Made by a program: the position numbers and the translations under genes. From positions 62,001-126,000 of the forward strand of contig NZ_JACSQJ010000007.1 in NCBI RefSeq assembly GCF_014836665.1: DNA of 64,000 nucleotides. The letters run 5' to 3'. Under the pieces are notes generated by a model that had not been told where the DNA came from, made no database searches, and saw nothing but the letters and a program-made list of their open reading frames with translations. Of the stretch, positions 9,473 to 20,185 are shown in pieces. The first letter of the stretch is position 1. Each line of letters opens with the position of its first letter. Source of the DNA: Luteimonas colneyensis (GTDB taxonomy: Bacteria; Pseudomonadota; Gammaproteobacteria; Xanthomonadales; Xanthomonadaceae).

Positions 9473-9505
9473 CGTCACGGACTCGTACCGGAAAGCGCGG
9501 CAAGG

Positions 9506-9528
9506 TATCAGCACACTGATAGTCAGTG
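9506..9528. promoter_or_regulatory. Probable MarR operator (two overlapping palindromes)
   Basis: In the 75-bp divergent intergenic space TATCAGCACACTGATA (9506-9521) is a perfect 6-4-6 inverted repeat, and CACTGATAGTCAGTG (9514-9528) is a perfect 6-3-6 inverted repeat sharing its right part. MarR dimers bind palindromes of this size, and the position between regulator and target operon fits autoregulation plus operon repression. Binding is inferred. Confidence 0.6.
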
Positions 9529-9547
9529 GGTGACGACGGAGACCCGG

Positions 9548-10039
9548 ATGGCCGGCCGCAAGACCAGCAGCCTGCAGGCATTCAGGACATCACGTGCCTA
9601 CCGCACCGGCGTGCTGGCCCGCCGCCTGCATCTGGGCCTGAGCGCGGCGGTGGACCGTCGACTGCAGGAGGAAGGCCTGGACATGACCCGGCCGCAGGCG
9701 CTGGCGCTGATGGCGCTGGTCGAGCAGCCCGGTGCCTCGAATGCGGAGATGGCCCGACGCAACGGGGTCTCGCCCCAGACCATGCACCAGATCATGCTGC
9801 GCCTCGAACGCGACGGCCTGGTCCGCCGCAGCCCGCATCCCCGCCTGAAGCGGGTGCAGGCGCTGGAGGCGACCCCGGAGGCCGTGCAGCTGGTCGCGCG
9901 CGGCAGCGAGGTGGCACGCGCGGCGATCGACGCTGCGCTGCGCACGCTGAGCACGCGCGAGCAGGACCAGCTCATCGCGCTGCTCCAGCGCTGCGCGCAG
10001 GCCCTTCCGACAGCCGGCCCCCCTGCGCTGGAGGACTGA
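9548..10039 (+). CDS. MarR-family transcriptional regulator
   Basis: 163 residues. The winged-helix core runs from about residue 45 (MTRPQALALMALVEQPGASNAEMARRNGVSPQTMHQIMLRLERDGLVRR), with the recognition helix in VSPQTMHQIML, and helical dimerization segments at both ends. Proteins of this family usually repress adjacent efflux genes and are released by small aromatic or drug-like ligands. The gene is divergent from the RND operon with overlapping palindromes between them. The chosen ATG (MAGRKTSS) is preceded by a GTG six codons earlier that could also serve. Its target is inferred from position. Confidence 0.88.
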   Translation: MAGRKTSSLQAFRTSRAYRTGVLARRLHLGLSAAVDRRLQEEGLDMTRPQALALMALVEQPGASNAEMARRNGVSPQTMHQIMLRLERDGLVRRSPHPRLKRVQALEATPEAVQLVARGSEVARAAIDAALRTLSTREQDQLIALLQRCAQALPTAGPPALED

Positions 10040-10051
10040 GCCTCCCGCGCG

Positions 10052-11578
10052 TCAGCGTGCCTTCGCGCAGGCGTTGCGGAGCGCCTCGTTCCCCGTGCCC
10101 CGGCAGCGTGCCGCATAGCCGTCGGCGACCCCCGCGTTGCCGGCCCGGCGATGGATGCGGATCCCGTAGGGCAGGAGCTCCGGCGGATCGTCCAGGCTCT
10201 GGCGGCTGGTCTCGAACATCCCCACCGCGGGCTCCGGCCGCAGCCGGCTGGACAGGTCGAGCACCAGCCGGTGCGCCGCGAACAGCGAGTCCCTGCGCGT
10301 GAGTTCCTGCTGCCAGGCGGCCGTGCCCTGGTCGCTTCCCAGCACCGGCGCCTGGTAGCGCAGCATCACGTAGCGCCCCAGCGGCGTCTGCCCCGCGGGG
10401 CTGGCGGCCACCCGGCGCAGTGCCGCCGCCTGCTCCGGCCCGGGACGCGAGAGGCGGCCATCGTTGCTGGCGATCAGCGCCTGCACCAGGTCGATCGACT
10501 CGAACAGCGAGGCGGCCTGTGCATCGCCGGCCCATGGCATCGGACGCATGTCGGGCCGCTCACGGTCGCCATGGCGCGCCTGGATGTGTTCCATCACCAG
10601 TTCGATGCGCGCATCGGAATCCCGGTGGCTGCGTCCGGCGCGGCTCACGCCCCTGCGGGTGGAATCCGCCAGCGAGGTGATCACGGCATCCACGATGCCC
10701 GTGCTGTCGCCATCGAGGCTGCGTCGTGCCGAGCGCGCCTGGTCGCTGCGCCGCGCATAGCGGACAGCCGCGTCGGCGACGCCACCCTGCGCGGCCGGCT
10801 GGCCCGCGGCGTCGGCGGCCGCCTTGCGCTGCGCCTCCCAGGCGTCGAGCCGACCGAGCATTTCGACCATGCCTACCGGGTTGTAGCCGGCTGCCACCAT
10901 CAGGTCGACGCCGATGCGGTCGGCCTCGTCCTCCTGTACCCGCGCACGGCCGGGCACGATGCCCGACTGGACCGAATGCATCGCGGCCTCGCGCAGCAGC
11001 GCGCTGCGGATGAACGCGGTTTCCGGACGGGAGGCGCGCACCGACTGGTCGCCGTACTCGTAGTCCATGTACAGCGCGCTCAGGCCCGCCGCGATGTCCT
11101 TGGTCCGCTGCAGCGCCGAACGCCCGGCATGCCGGCGCAGCACGTGCGCGTACTCGTGCGCGACCAGGGCGGCAAGCTCGTCCTCGGTCTCCATGCTGCG
11201 CAACATGCCCACGGCGATGAAGATCGACCCCTCCTCTGTGGCATAGGCATGCAGGCCCGGGTCGGGCGTGACATGGATCCGGGCCGCGGGCGCGTTTCCG
11301 CCGGCAGCGCGGCGCAGGCTCTCCATCACGCGGGCGAGCGCCTGGTCCAGCGGCGGATGTTCCACCACCCCGTAGGCACGGCGCTGCCGCTCCAGCGGCG
11401 CCAGATCGGCGTCCTGGCGGAATGACTGTCGAAGGCCCTGGAGGAGCCCGAGCCCGCCCTTGATCCGCTCCTGCGTCTGCCGGTCGATCAGTGGCTGGTC
11501 CGCGGATGCGACGGGCGGGGCCAGCATCGCCATCGCCAACAGCGCGCCCGCCGCGCGCCTCCGGACCGTGCCGTTCAC
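10052..11578 (-). CDS. M48-family metalloprotease, secreted
   Basis: 508 residues from a GTG start (11578) that overlaps the preceding gene's stop by 4 bp. A signal peptide (residues 8-26, ending PPVASA) predicts periplasmic location. The zinc motif HEYAHVLRRH (H141, E142, H145) and the downstream EDEADRIG (third ligand probably E216) define a BepA/YfgC-like M48 peptidase. The C-terminal half, about 250 residues with ARRSDQARSARRS and DSDARIELVMEHI, has no TPR repeats that I can recognise. It is the last gene of the CHASE2 operon, suggesting sensing and envelope proteolysis are linked. The substrate is unknown. Confidence 0.88.
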   Translation of the reverse strand: MNGTVRRRAAGALLAMAMLAPPVASADQPLIDRQTQERIKGGLGLLQGLRQSFRQDADLAPLERQRRAYGVVEHPPLDQALARVMESLRRAAGGNAPAARIHVTPDPGLHAYATEEGSIFIAVGMLRSMETEDELAALVAHEYAHVLRRHAGRSALQRTKDIAAGLSALYMDYEYGDQSVRASRPETAFIRSALLREAAMHSVQSGIVPGRARVQEDEADRIGVDLMVAAGYNPVGMVEMLGRLDAWEAQRKAAADAAGQPAAQGGVADAAVRYARRSDQARSARRSLDGDSTGIVDAVITSLADSTRRGVSRAGRSHRDSDARIELVMEHIQARHGDRERPDMRPMPWAGDAQAASLFESIDLVQALIASNDGRLSRPGPEQAAALRRVAASPAGQTPLGRYVMLRYQAPVLGSDQGTAAWQQELTRRDSLFAAHRLVLDLSSRLRPEPAVGMFETSRQSLDDPPELLPYGIRIHRRAGNAGVADGYAARCRGTGNEALRNACAKAR

Positions 11579-11970
11579 CTGCAGCCCTCGCCGGCGCCAC
11601 GGACCGCGTTCATGGCCACGTCGTCGGCGAAGGACACGGAGCTGTCTCCCCCCAGCCGCCCGCAGTACGCATTGGGCACGGCGGTGTTGAAGCGCAGGCT
11701 GAGCTTGTCGACCCACACCCGGCCGCCGGGGAGGTCCAGCAGCGCATAGCCCTTCCTGGAGACTTCGAGCACCCGCACGCCGACCAGCTCGTTTGCATCC
11801 AGCGCCCGATCGAGGCGGACGAAGCGGTTGCTCCCTTCCTGCAGATCGAACGCCGCCGGCTTGCCGTACACCTTCTCAACCAGGACCGGGGACCCCTGCT
11901 CCTGCGCCGCCAGTTGCATCGCCGGCAGCACCAGGCCCGCCAGCATCCAGACCATCCATCGCGTGTTCAT
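11575..11970 (-). CDS. Small secreted protein, SH3-like segment, unknown function
   Basis: 131 residues. A signal peptide (MNTRWMVWMLAGLVLPAMQLAAQ) is followed by a beta-rich segment, LVGVRVLEVSRKGYALLDLPGGRVWVDKLSLRF (written here only as a description of residues ~65-97), that looks like a small SH3-type barrel, and a tail with two cysteines near residues 103 and 130 that could form a disulfide. I do not recognise a named family. Confidence 0.7.
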   Translation of the reverse strand: MNTRWMVWMLAGLVLPAMQLAAQEQGSPVLVEKVYGKPAAFDLQEGSNRFVRLDRALDANELVGVRVLEVSRKGYALLDLPGGRVWVDKLSLRFNTAVPNAYCGRLGGDSSVSFADDVAMNAVRGAGEGCR

Positions 11971-13588
11971 CGTCGTTCCCCCTTGCACCACACTTGCAGC
12001 CTTCCGCGCCCTTGGACGCGACCCAGAGCACCGCACCCAGCACCAGCGCGCCCAAGCCCAGCCAGTCCTGCGGAGGCTGGCGGAGCACGTCCTGGACGAA
12101 CCGGACCTGCAGGTAGGCGATCAATGCCAGCACGGCGGACAGCCCCAGCAGGCGCACGGCGCCCAGCCGCCCGGGACCGGCGCGGAACAGCAGCCACCCC
12201 GCGGCCAGCGACATCAGCACTGCCGTGCCCAGTCCGATCCACGGACCCAGCGACGCGTTCACGTGCACGCGGTCGCGGCCCCACTGCATGAGGTTGTCCA
12301 GCGCCATGGCGTGCAGGTAGACGCCGGGGACCTGCTGGTTGACGGGGGTTGAGACCAGGTCGTCCAGGCCGATCAGTCGGGTTCCCACCAGAACCACCCG
12401 GTCTTCCAGCAGCGGCCTGCCGCCGGGTCCGCGCTCCATCAGTGTCTCGTCGTGCACCAGCGCATCGGCGAACACGGTCAGGGGGAACACGCAGCGTTCG
12501 CGATTGCGGTCCTCCCGCCCGGGGTCCGCGGCACCCCGGAAGCTGTCCCAGGTCAGGCGCGCCGCCGAGGTCCAGCGCTCCATCCGGGTCGGCGACGGCC
12601 GCCCGGCGGCGACGTCCTGGGGCCCTTCGCAGCGCGTGCCATCACCGTCCCGGACCGGGGGCCGCCAGCCCCACTGCACGGCGAGCGGCAAACCCATCGC
12701 AGCCGGCGGGAACGCCGACGCCGCTTCCCGGCACCCCGCCTCCGAACCCGTGGCACAGGCATGCCGGTACAACGCGAATGCCACCGAGTCGGTGCCGGCC
12801 CCGGTCACGCCCGGCCGGTCGCAGGCCATGTGCGCGGCACCCTCGTGCACCGAGTCGGCGTCGACGCGGAGCGGATAGCCGGCGCCCACGCCCTGCCACC
12901 CGGTCACCACGTCCTGGACGCCGCCGTCGCTCGAGAAGATCGAACACTGTCCGGGCGCGCCCACGCCGAAGAACACCGGGATCGCCGGGTCATGAGCGGC
13001 CACTGCCGCGTTCAGCGAGGCGTAGGCGCTCTCGAAGCTGTCGTCGTACTCGCGCTCCTCCAGCAGGAGGACATCCAGGTAGACGGCGCGCGGCCGCTGC
13101 TCCAGGACGCGCTGCAGCAGCGCGTCGTACTGGCGATAGGTGGGCGGCCAACCCATCCCCATGGCGTCCAGCGCGCGGTCGTCGATGAGCACCACCGCGA
13201 TCGCGTCACGGGCGGAATCGTCGTAGAACGGCGCGGCCACGCGCGCGCTGAGGCGCATCGACTGCGCCTTGCTGGCATTGGCCAGACCGAAGGGCTCGAC
13301 CAGGTTGAGCACCACGCCGAGCAGGAAGACCAGCACGAACACGAGTGCGGCCGCATCCAGGATGTACGCCGGCGTGCATGGCCGCCGCTGGCGCGGCGGC
13401 CTGGTCTCGGCCGGCGTCCGGGCCGTCAGCAGGCGGCACCTCGCAAACCAGCGGAAACGCGCGATGCGCCTGACCTTCTCGCGCAGGAACCGGCTCAGGC
13501 CGTGGCGGCACGTACAGCCGTCCACCTGCCGCTGCAGCCGGTCACTGGCCGTGAGGCGTTCGCGTCCCTGTCCACCGGATGCCTGCAC
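11876..13588 (-). CDS. CHASE2-domain membrane sensor without output domain
   Basis: 570 residues. A basic, Cys-containing cytoplasmic N-terminus is followed by one membrane segment (about 74-97), a large extracytoplasmic CHASE2 domain (about 100-435; AVVLIDDRALDAMGMGWPPTYR, VVLVGTRLIGLDDLVSTPV) and three closely spaced membrane helices (about 449-468, 477-498, 509-526). CHASE2 is normally joined to a kinase, cyclase or GGDEF output; here only a ~45-residue Gly/Ala-rich tail follows. The 3' end overlaps the next gene out of frame by 95 bp, which may be natural or reflect a small indel. It probably signals through partners such as the operon's protease. Confidence 0.82.
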   Translation of the reverse strand: MQASGGQGRERLTASDRLQRQVDGCTCRHGLSRFLREKVRRIARFRWFARCRLLTARTPAETRPPRQRRPCTPAYILDAAALVFVLVFLLGVVLNLVEPFGLANASKAQSMRLSARVAAPFYDDSARDAIAVVLIDDRALDAMGMGWPPTYRQYDALLQRVLEQRPRAVYLDVLLLEEREYDDSFESAYASLNAAVAAHDPAIPVFFGVGAPGQCSIFSSDGGVQDVVTGWQGVGAGYPLRVDADSVHEGAAHMACDRPGVTGAGTDSVAFALYRHACATGSEAGCREAASAFPPAAMGLPLAVQWGWRPPVRDGDGTRCEGPQDVAAGRPSPTRMERWTSAARLTWDSFRGAADPGREDRNRERCVFPLTVFADALVHDETLMERGPGGRPLLEDRVVLVGTRLIGLDDLVSTPVNQQVPGVYLHAMALDNLMQWGRDRVHVNASLGPWIGLGTAVLMSLAAGWLLFRAGPGRLGAVRLLGLSAVLALIAYLQVRFVQDVLRQPPQDWLGLGALVLGAVLWVASKGAEGCKCGARGNDDEHAMDGLDAGGPGAAGDATGGAGAGVPGPG

Positions 13589-13659
13589 CCGAGTTCCCTC
13601 GCCGGCTCCCCAAGGCCGACGCGACCACCTTAGTGCGACCCCGGTCCCACTTCAAGCAC

Positions 13660-15024
<1,365 letters not shown>

Positions 15025-15077
15025 TTATCCCGGCTTTGGGTCCGCGGGGCCAGCCCGCGACGCGACCCCTGCGCGAC

Positions 15078-15266
15078 TCAGCCCTGGCGCACCCACCACA
15101 GGGCCAGCACGCCGGCAGCCAGCACGATGGCGCCGACCTGGCGCAGCTGGCGTTCCGGCGTGGCCAGCATCCGCGCCATCGCCCGCTTCCAGGCGCCGGG
15201 TGCGGCGAACAGCACCAGGCCTTCGAACACGGCCACCAGGCACAGCGCGGCCCACAGGTCGTTCAC
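15078..15266 (-). CDS. yjeT: DUF2065 inner-membrane protein (YjeT family)
   Basis: 62-residue protein from a GTG start, with two hydrophobic helices (WAALCLVAVFEGLVLFAAPGAW and QVGAIVLAAGVLALWW) joined by a short basic loop. Size, FEGL motif and position between hflC and purA match the DUF2065/YjeT family; its function is unknown. It lies 16 bp downstream of hflC in the same operon. Confidence 0.9.
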   Translation of the reverse strand: MNDLWAALCLVAVFEGLVLFAAPGAWKRAMARMLATPERQLRQVGAIVLAAGVLALWWVRQG

Positions 15267-15282
15267 GCGGCCGCGCTCCCGG

Positions 15283-16146
15283 TCAGCGGTCGCTGCGCAT
15301 GTACTGCAGGAACGGGTCGTTGCGCTCCAGCACCACCACGGCGTCGCCCGAGGCGAAGGCGCGGCGATAGGCGTTCAGGCTGCGCTGGAAGGCGAAGAAC
15401 CCGGGATCGCGGTTCGCGGCCTCGGCGTAGATGCGCGCGGCCTCGGCGTCGCCCTCGCCTCGCAGCACCTGGGCGTCGCGCTCGGCCTCGGCCAGCAGCA
15501 CGGTCTGTTCGCGGTCGGCCTCGGCGCGGACGATGCGCGCCTGCTCCTCGCCCTCGGCGCGCAGCGCAGCGGCCACCTGGCGGCGCTCGGCGCGCATGCG
15601 GTCGTAGACCTGGCTGATGACGTCGCTGTCGGTGGGCAGGTCGATCTGCTTGAAGCGGATGTCGACCACCTGCATGCCCAGCGTCCGCGCGCCCTCGTTG
15701 ATGCCCGGCAGCTGGCGGTCGATCAGTTCGGCACGGTTGCCCGAGACCAGCTCGGTCAGGGTCTGCGAGTTGATCTCGTTGCGCAGCGATTCCTTGATGA
15801 TCGGCGCCAGGCGCGCGGTCACCAGCTCCTCGTTGCCACCAGTGGCGCGGTAGAAGTCGGCGGCGTCGACGATGAAGCCGATGGCGACGAAGTCCACGCT
15901 CACGTCCTTGCGCTCGGAGGTCAGCGAGCGCTCGGGCGGGAACTCGTTGGCGGTGAAGCGGCGGTCGAACACGCGCGCGCTTTCCACCAGCGGGATCTTG
16001 AAGTGCAGGCCCGGCGCGAGGTCGGTGCGGGCGACGCGGCCCAGGTTCAGCACCAGGCCGACCTGGCCCTCGCGGACCACGAACATCGAGCCCAGCAGGC
16101 CCAGCACCACGACCAGGATGACGGGGAAGATCAGTTGCGGCTTCAT
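15283..16146 (-). CDS. hflC: HflC, FtsH protease modulator
   Basis: 287 residues. An N-terminal membrane anchor (LIFPVILVVVLGLLGSMFVV) is followed by the periplasmic SPFH/band-7 domain (GQVGLVLNLGRVARTDLAPGLHFKIP) and a long helical region rich in Glu/Ala/Arg. HflC forms a large membrane complex with HflK that surrounds and restrains the FtsH protease, which is also encoded in this window (22729-24645). The start overlaps the hflK stop by 4 bp. Confidence 0.96.
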   Translation of the reverse strand: MKPQLIFPVILVVVLGLLGSMFVVREGQVGLVLNLGRVARTDLAPGLHFKIPLVESARVFDRRFTANEFPPERSLTSERKDVSVDFVAIGFIVDAADFYRATGGNEELVTARLAPIIKESLRNEINSQTLTELVSGNRAELIDRQLPGINEGARTLGMQVVDIRFKQIDLPTDSDVISQVYDRMRAERRQVAAALRAEGEEQARIVRAEADREQTVLLAEAERDAQVLRGEGDAEAARIYAEAANRDPGFFAFQRSLNAYRRAFASGDAVVVLERNDPFLQYMRSDR

Positions 16147-17297
16147 CGGCTGGCTCCGTCACGCGGCGGGCGCGGCAGGTTGCTGGGGGCGGCCGGCACG
16201 ACCGCGCCGGCGTCGCGGCCATCCGCGGCGGGCGCGACCATGTCCGGGGTCAGCAGCGGCTGCTGTGACCCGGCGCCGGCGCCTTCGCCGGCCATCGGCA
16301 CGTAGATCAGCTGGCGGCCATCGCCGCCGACCACGGTGCGGTTCTCGGCGAGCACCTCTTCGACCGTCTCCAGCCACAGGCGCTTGCGGGTGACCTCGGG
16401 GGCCTTCTTGTACTCGTCGACCAGCAGGCTGAAGCGCTGGGCGTCACCGCTGGCGTTGGCGACCGCGGCGGTCTTGTAGCCCTCGGCGGTGGTGCGCACG
16501 CGCTGCGCCTGGCCGCGGGCCTCGGGCACGATGCGGGCGGCGTAGGCGCGGGCCTCGTTCACCAGGCGCTCGTTCATCTGCTGGGCGCTGTTGACCTCGT
16601 CGAAGGCCGGCTTGACCTCCTCCGGCGGACGGGCGTCCTGCAGGCTCAGCTCGGTCACGATCAGGCCGGTGCGGTAGGTCTCGAGCGAGGCCTGCAGCGA
16701 GGTCGCGGCGGCCGCCGACAGCGGGCCGCGCGCGTTGAGCGCGGAGTCGAGGTTGGCGCGGCCGATCTGCTCGCGCACGGCGCTCTGCGCCACCTGCTCG
16801 AGCACGCGGTCGGCGTCGCGCGAGCCGAACAGGTACATCTGCGGGTCGCTGATGCGGTACTGCACGTTGAACGACACGGTGACGATGTTCTCGTCGCGGG
16901 TCAGCACCGGCAGCGAGTTGCTGAAGGTGCGTACGCCGGTGGTGTTGATCTTGGTGACGCTCTCGATCGGCCACGGCAGCTTGAAGTTCGGGCCCGGCTG
17001 CATGACGCGCGCGAACTTGCCGAAGCGCAGCACCACCCCGCGGTCCTGCTCGCCCACCAGCACGAAGCAGTTGAAGGCGAGGAACAGCACCAGGGCGATG
17101 CCGATCCAGCGCAGCGGATTGCCGCCACCGCCGCCGCCGAACAGGCCACGGAGCTGGTCGATGAGGCCGTCGAACGGCCCGCGCCCGCGGCCACCGCCGC
17201 TGCGGCGCGGCGGCCAGGGGTTCTGGCGGCGGTCGTTGCCACCGTCGCGGCCCGAACCGCGGTCGTCGTTGTTCTTGCCGGGGATGTTCCAGGCCAT
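16143..17297 (-). CDS. hflK: HflK, FtsH protease modulator
   Basis: 384 residues from ATG 17297 (MAWNIPGKNND), the family's usual beginning; the longer upstream frame is not used. A Gly/Arg-rich cytoplasmic N-terminus (about residues 15-60) precedes one membrane helix (LRWIGIALVLFLAFNCFVLV), the SPFH domain (GVVLRFGKFARVMQPGPNFKLPWP) and a helical C-terminal region ending in a Pro/Ala-rich tail. It is the partner of HflC in the FtsH-associated complex. It is coupled to hflC by a 4-bp overlap and sits 92 bp from hflX. Confidence 0.96.
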   Translation of the reverse strand: MAWNIPGKNNDDRGSGRDGGNDRRQNPWPPRRSGGGRGRGPFDGLIDQLRGLFGGGGGGNPLRWIGIALVLFLAFNCFVLVGEQDRGVVLRFGKFARVMQPGPNFKLPWPIESVTKINTTGVRTFSNSLPVLTRDENIVTVSFNVQYRISDPQMYLFGSRDADRVLEQVAQSAVREQIGRANLDSALNARGPLSAAAATSLQASLETYRTGLIVTELSLQDARPPEEVKPAFDEVNSAQQMNERLVNEARAYAARIVPEARGQAQRVRTTAEGYKTAAVANASGDAQRFSLLVDEYKKAPEVTRKRLWLETVEEVLAENRTVVGGDGRQLIYVPMAGEGAGAGSQQPLLTPDMVAPAADGRDAGAVVPAAPSNLPRPPRDGASR

Positions 17298-17389
17298 GCT
17301 GGCTCCAGTCTGGGGATCCCGCCGCCGGGGACCGGCAGCGAAGGGGCATTCTACAAGGTGCGGGCGCCGCGGTCCGGCGTCGCCCACGC

Positions 17390-18709
17390 TCAGTCGGCGG
17401 GCAGCAGGGCCCGCAGCGGTGCGCCGTCCCCCTGCGCCGCGAGGCGCCGGGCATCGGTGAGCGGCAGGTCGATGTCGAGCGTCCAGCCGTGCTCGTCGTG
17501 GGCTTCGGCGCGGATCGCGTCGACCTCGTGCAGGCGCGCGCGCAGCCGGCCGGCATCGGGCGGCAGGCGCAGCTCGGCCTGCAGCCGGCGAAGCCCCAGG
17601 CGCCGCGCCAGCGCCTCGCGCAGCAGGTCCAGGCCCTCGCGGTCGCGCGCCGAGATCCAGACCCGCTCGCGCACCGCGGCCTCGTCGGCGTGGTCGCCGG
17701 CGTGCGGCTGGTCGTGGCGGGCGGGCACGCCGAGGCGGTCGATCTTGTTGTAGACCAGCAGTTGCGGGATGTCGCCGGCGCCGATCTCGGCCAGCACCTC
17801 GTCGACCTGGGCGATGCGCTCGTCGCGCAGCGGGTCGGAGGCGTCGATGAGGTGCAGCAGCAGGTCGGCCTCGCGGGCCTCGCTCAGGGTCGAGCGGAAC
17901 GCGGCGACCAGCTCGTGCGGCAGGTCGCGCACGAAGCCGACGGTGTCGGCCAGCACCACGTGGCCGCCGGGCAGCGTGATCCTGCGCACCGTGGGGTCGA
18001 GGGTGGCGAACAGCTGGTCGGCAGCGTAGGCGTCGGCGCCGGTCAGGGCGTTGAACAGCGTCGACTTGCCGGCGTTGGTGTAGCCCACCAGGGCGACGCG
18101 CGGCAGCTCGCTGCGCACGCGGGCGCGGCGCATCTGGGTGCGCTGCACGTCCACCTTCGCAAGCCGGGCCTGGAGCTGCTCGACGCGCTTCTGCAGCAGC
18201 CGGCGGTCGGTCTCGAGCTGGGTTTCGCCGGGACCACGCAGGCCGATCGCACCGCCACGCTGGCTGTCCAGGTGGCTCCAGCCGCGCACCAGGCGCGTGG
18301 CCATGTGCTTCAGCTGCGCCAGCTCGACCTGGAGCTTGCCTTCATGGCTGCGTGCGCGCTGGGCGAAGATGTCGAGGATCAGCCCGGTGCGGTCGACCAC
18401 GCGGCGCTCGAGGAACTTCTCGAGGTTGCGCTCCTGGCCCGGCGACAGCGGATGGTTGACCAGCACCAGGTCGGCGCCGCTGGCATCGGCCGCGGCCTTG
18501 ATCTCGTCGAGCTTGCCGCTGCCCAGCAGGGTGGCGGGATTCGGGCGGTCGATGCGCGCCGGCATGACGTGGGCCACGCTCGCGCCGGCCGAGCGGGCGA
18601 GTTCCGCGAACTCCTCCAGCGCACCTTCGTCCGGCGGGCCGCCGCGGTGCGGCTGGACCAGCAGCGCGTGCTCGCCCTTGCGGGAACGTTCAAACAGCTC
18701 GGTGGGCAT
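17390..18709 (-). CDS. hflX: Ribosome-associated GTPase HflX
   Basis: 439 residues. An N-terminal nucleotide-binding domain with LLGSGKLDEIK is followed by the HflX signature GPGETQLETDRR (about 159-170), a coiled-coil and the GTPase domain with GYTNAGKST (209-217), the switch motif DTVGF, NKID and SAR. HflX splits stalled or stressed 70S ribosomes. A His/Asp-rich insertion of about 25 residues (ARHDQPHAGDHADEAA) lies between NKID and the G5 motif and looks lineage-specific. The gene lies between hfq and hflK as in other gammaproteobacteria. Confidence 0.96.
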   Translation of the reverse strand: MPTELFERSRKGEHALLVQPHRGGPPDEGALEEFAELARSAGASVAHVMPARIDRPNPATLLGSGKLDEIKAAADASGADLVLVNHPLSPGQERNLEKFLERRVVDRTGLILDIFAQRARSHEGKLQVELAQLKHMATRLVRGWSHLDSQRGGAIGLRGPGETQLETDRRLLQKRVEQLQARLAKVDVQRTQMRRARVRSELPRVALVGYTNAGKSTLFNALTGADAYAADQLFATLDPTVRRITLPGGHVVLADTVGFVRDLPHELVAAFRSTLSEAREADLLLHLIDASDPLRDERIAQVDEVLAEIGAGDIPQLLVYNKIDRLGVPARHDQPHAGDHADEAAVRERVWISARDREGLDLLREALARRLGLRRLQAELRLPPDAGRLRARLHEVDAIRAEAHDEHGWTLDIDLPLTDARRLAAQGDGAPLRALLPAD

Positions 18710-18768
18710 TCGGTCGGCGGCGTCGGGTCATGCCCCCGACATGGGGGCGCCGGCGGCCGACGCAAGCG

Positions 18769-19131
<363 letters not shown>

Positions 19132-19213
19132 TTATACGACCGGCGCAGGCATGGGCCGGCGCGTGGGCGCGGCCGTGACGCGGCGCACGGCCGGAGGTGG
19201 GGGGGAGGCCCGC

Positions 19214-20185
19214 TCAGCCGAGGAAGTCCCGGACCGCGCGGTCAAGCTCCGCGCCCCGCGTGGCCGGGTCGAACCAGCGCGCGTCGAGTTCGCCGCGCAG
19301 CCAGGTCAGCTGGCGCTTGGCAAGCTGGCGGGTGGCGGCGATGCCGCGCTCGCGCAGGTCCGCGGCGTCGCCCCGCCCGTCCAGGAACTCCCAGGCCTGG
19401 CGGTAGCCGACGGCGCGGATCGCCGGCAGGTCGAGCGGCGCGGGATGGCGCTGCAGCCCGGGCAGCGCCCGCAGCGCGCGCACCTCGTCGAGGAAGCCGG
19501 CGGCCAGCATCGCGTCGAAGCGGCGCGCGATGCGTTCGTGCAGCACCGCGCGCCCGGCCGGCGCCACCACCAGCTTCAGCACCCGCAGCGGCAGGCGCGC
19601 GCGGCCGGCGGCCGGGTCCTGCTGCCAGGCGCTGATCGGACGGCCGCTGATCCGCCAGACCTCGAGCGCGCGCTGGATGCGCTGCGGATCGTTGCGGCCG
19701 ATACGCGCGGCGGCGACGGGATCGACTTCGGCCAGCGCGGCGTGCAGCGCCGGCCAGCCGTGCTCGCGCGCTTCCGCCTCCAGCCCTGCGCGCACCGCGG
19801 GATCCGCCGCCGGCATCTCCGCGAGGCCTTCCAGCAGCGCGCGGAAATAGAGTCCGGTGCCGCCGGCGAGGATCGGCAGGCGGCCACGGGCCACCACGTC
19901 GTCGATCGCGGCGCGCGCGTCGCGGGCGAAGTCGGCGGCCGAATAGGCCTCCCACGGATCGCGCAGGTCGAGCATGTGGTGGCGGGCGCGCGCCTGCTCG
20001 GCGGCGTCGGGCTTGGCGGCGCCGATGTCGAGGCCGCGGTAGACCAGCGCCGAATCCACGCTGATGACCTCGCCGTTGAAACGCTCCGCCCAGTCCAGCG
20101 CCAGCGCCGTCTTGCCCGACGCCGTCGGGCCCATCAGCGCGATCGCCGGGGGACGGGCGTCGGCCCGGCCTTCGTCAGTGGCCAT
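19214..20185 (-). CDS. miaA: tRNA dimethylallyltransferase
   Basis: 323 residues. MiaA transfers the dimethylallyl group to the N6 of adenosine 37 in tRNAs reading UNN codons. The P-loop GPTASGKT (19-26), [16 protein letters not shown], and [16 protein letters not shown] are visible. The chosen ATG at 20185 (MATDEGRAD) is the only one close to the P-loop at the normal distance and overlaps the putP stop by 11 bp. It precedes hfq as in the conserved miaA-hfq-hflX order, 169 bp upstream of the hfq start. Confidence 0.96.
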   Translation of the reverse strand: MATDEGRADARPPAIALMGPTASGKTALALDWAERFNGEVISVDSALVYRGLDIGAAKPDAAEQARARHHMLDLRDPWEAYSAADFARDARAAIDDVVARGRLPILAGGTGLYFRALLEGLAEMPAADPAVRAGLEAEAREHGWPALHAALAEVDPVAAARIGRNDPQRIQRALEVWRISGRPISAWQQDPAAGRARLPLRVLKLVVAPAGRAVLHERIARRFDAMLAAGFLDEVRALRALPGLQRHPAPLDLPAIRAVGYRQAWEFLDGRGDAADLRERGIAATRQLAKRQLTWLRGELDARWFDPATRGAELDRAVRDFLG

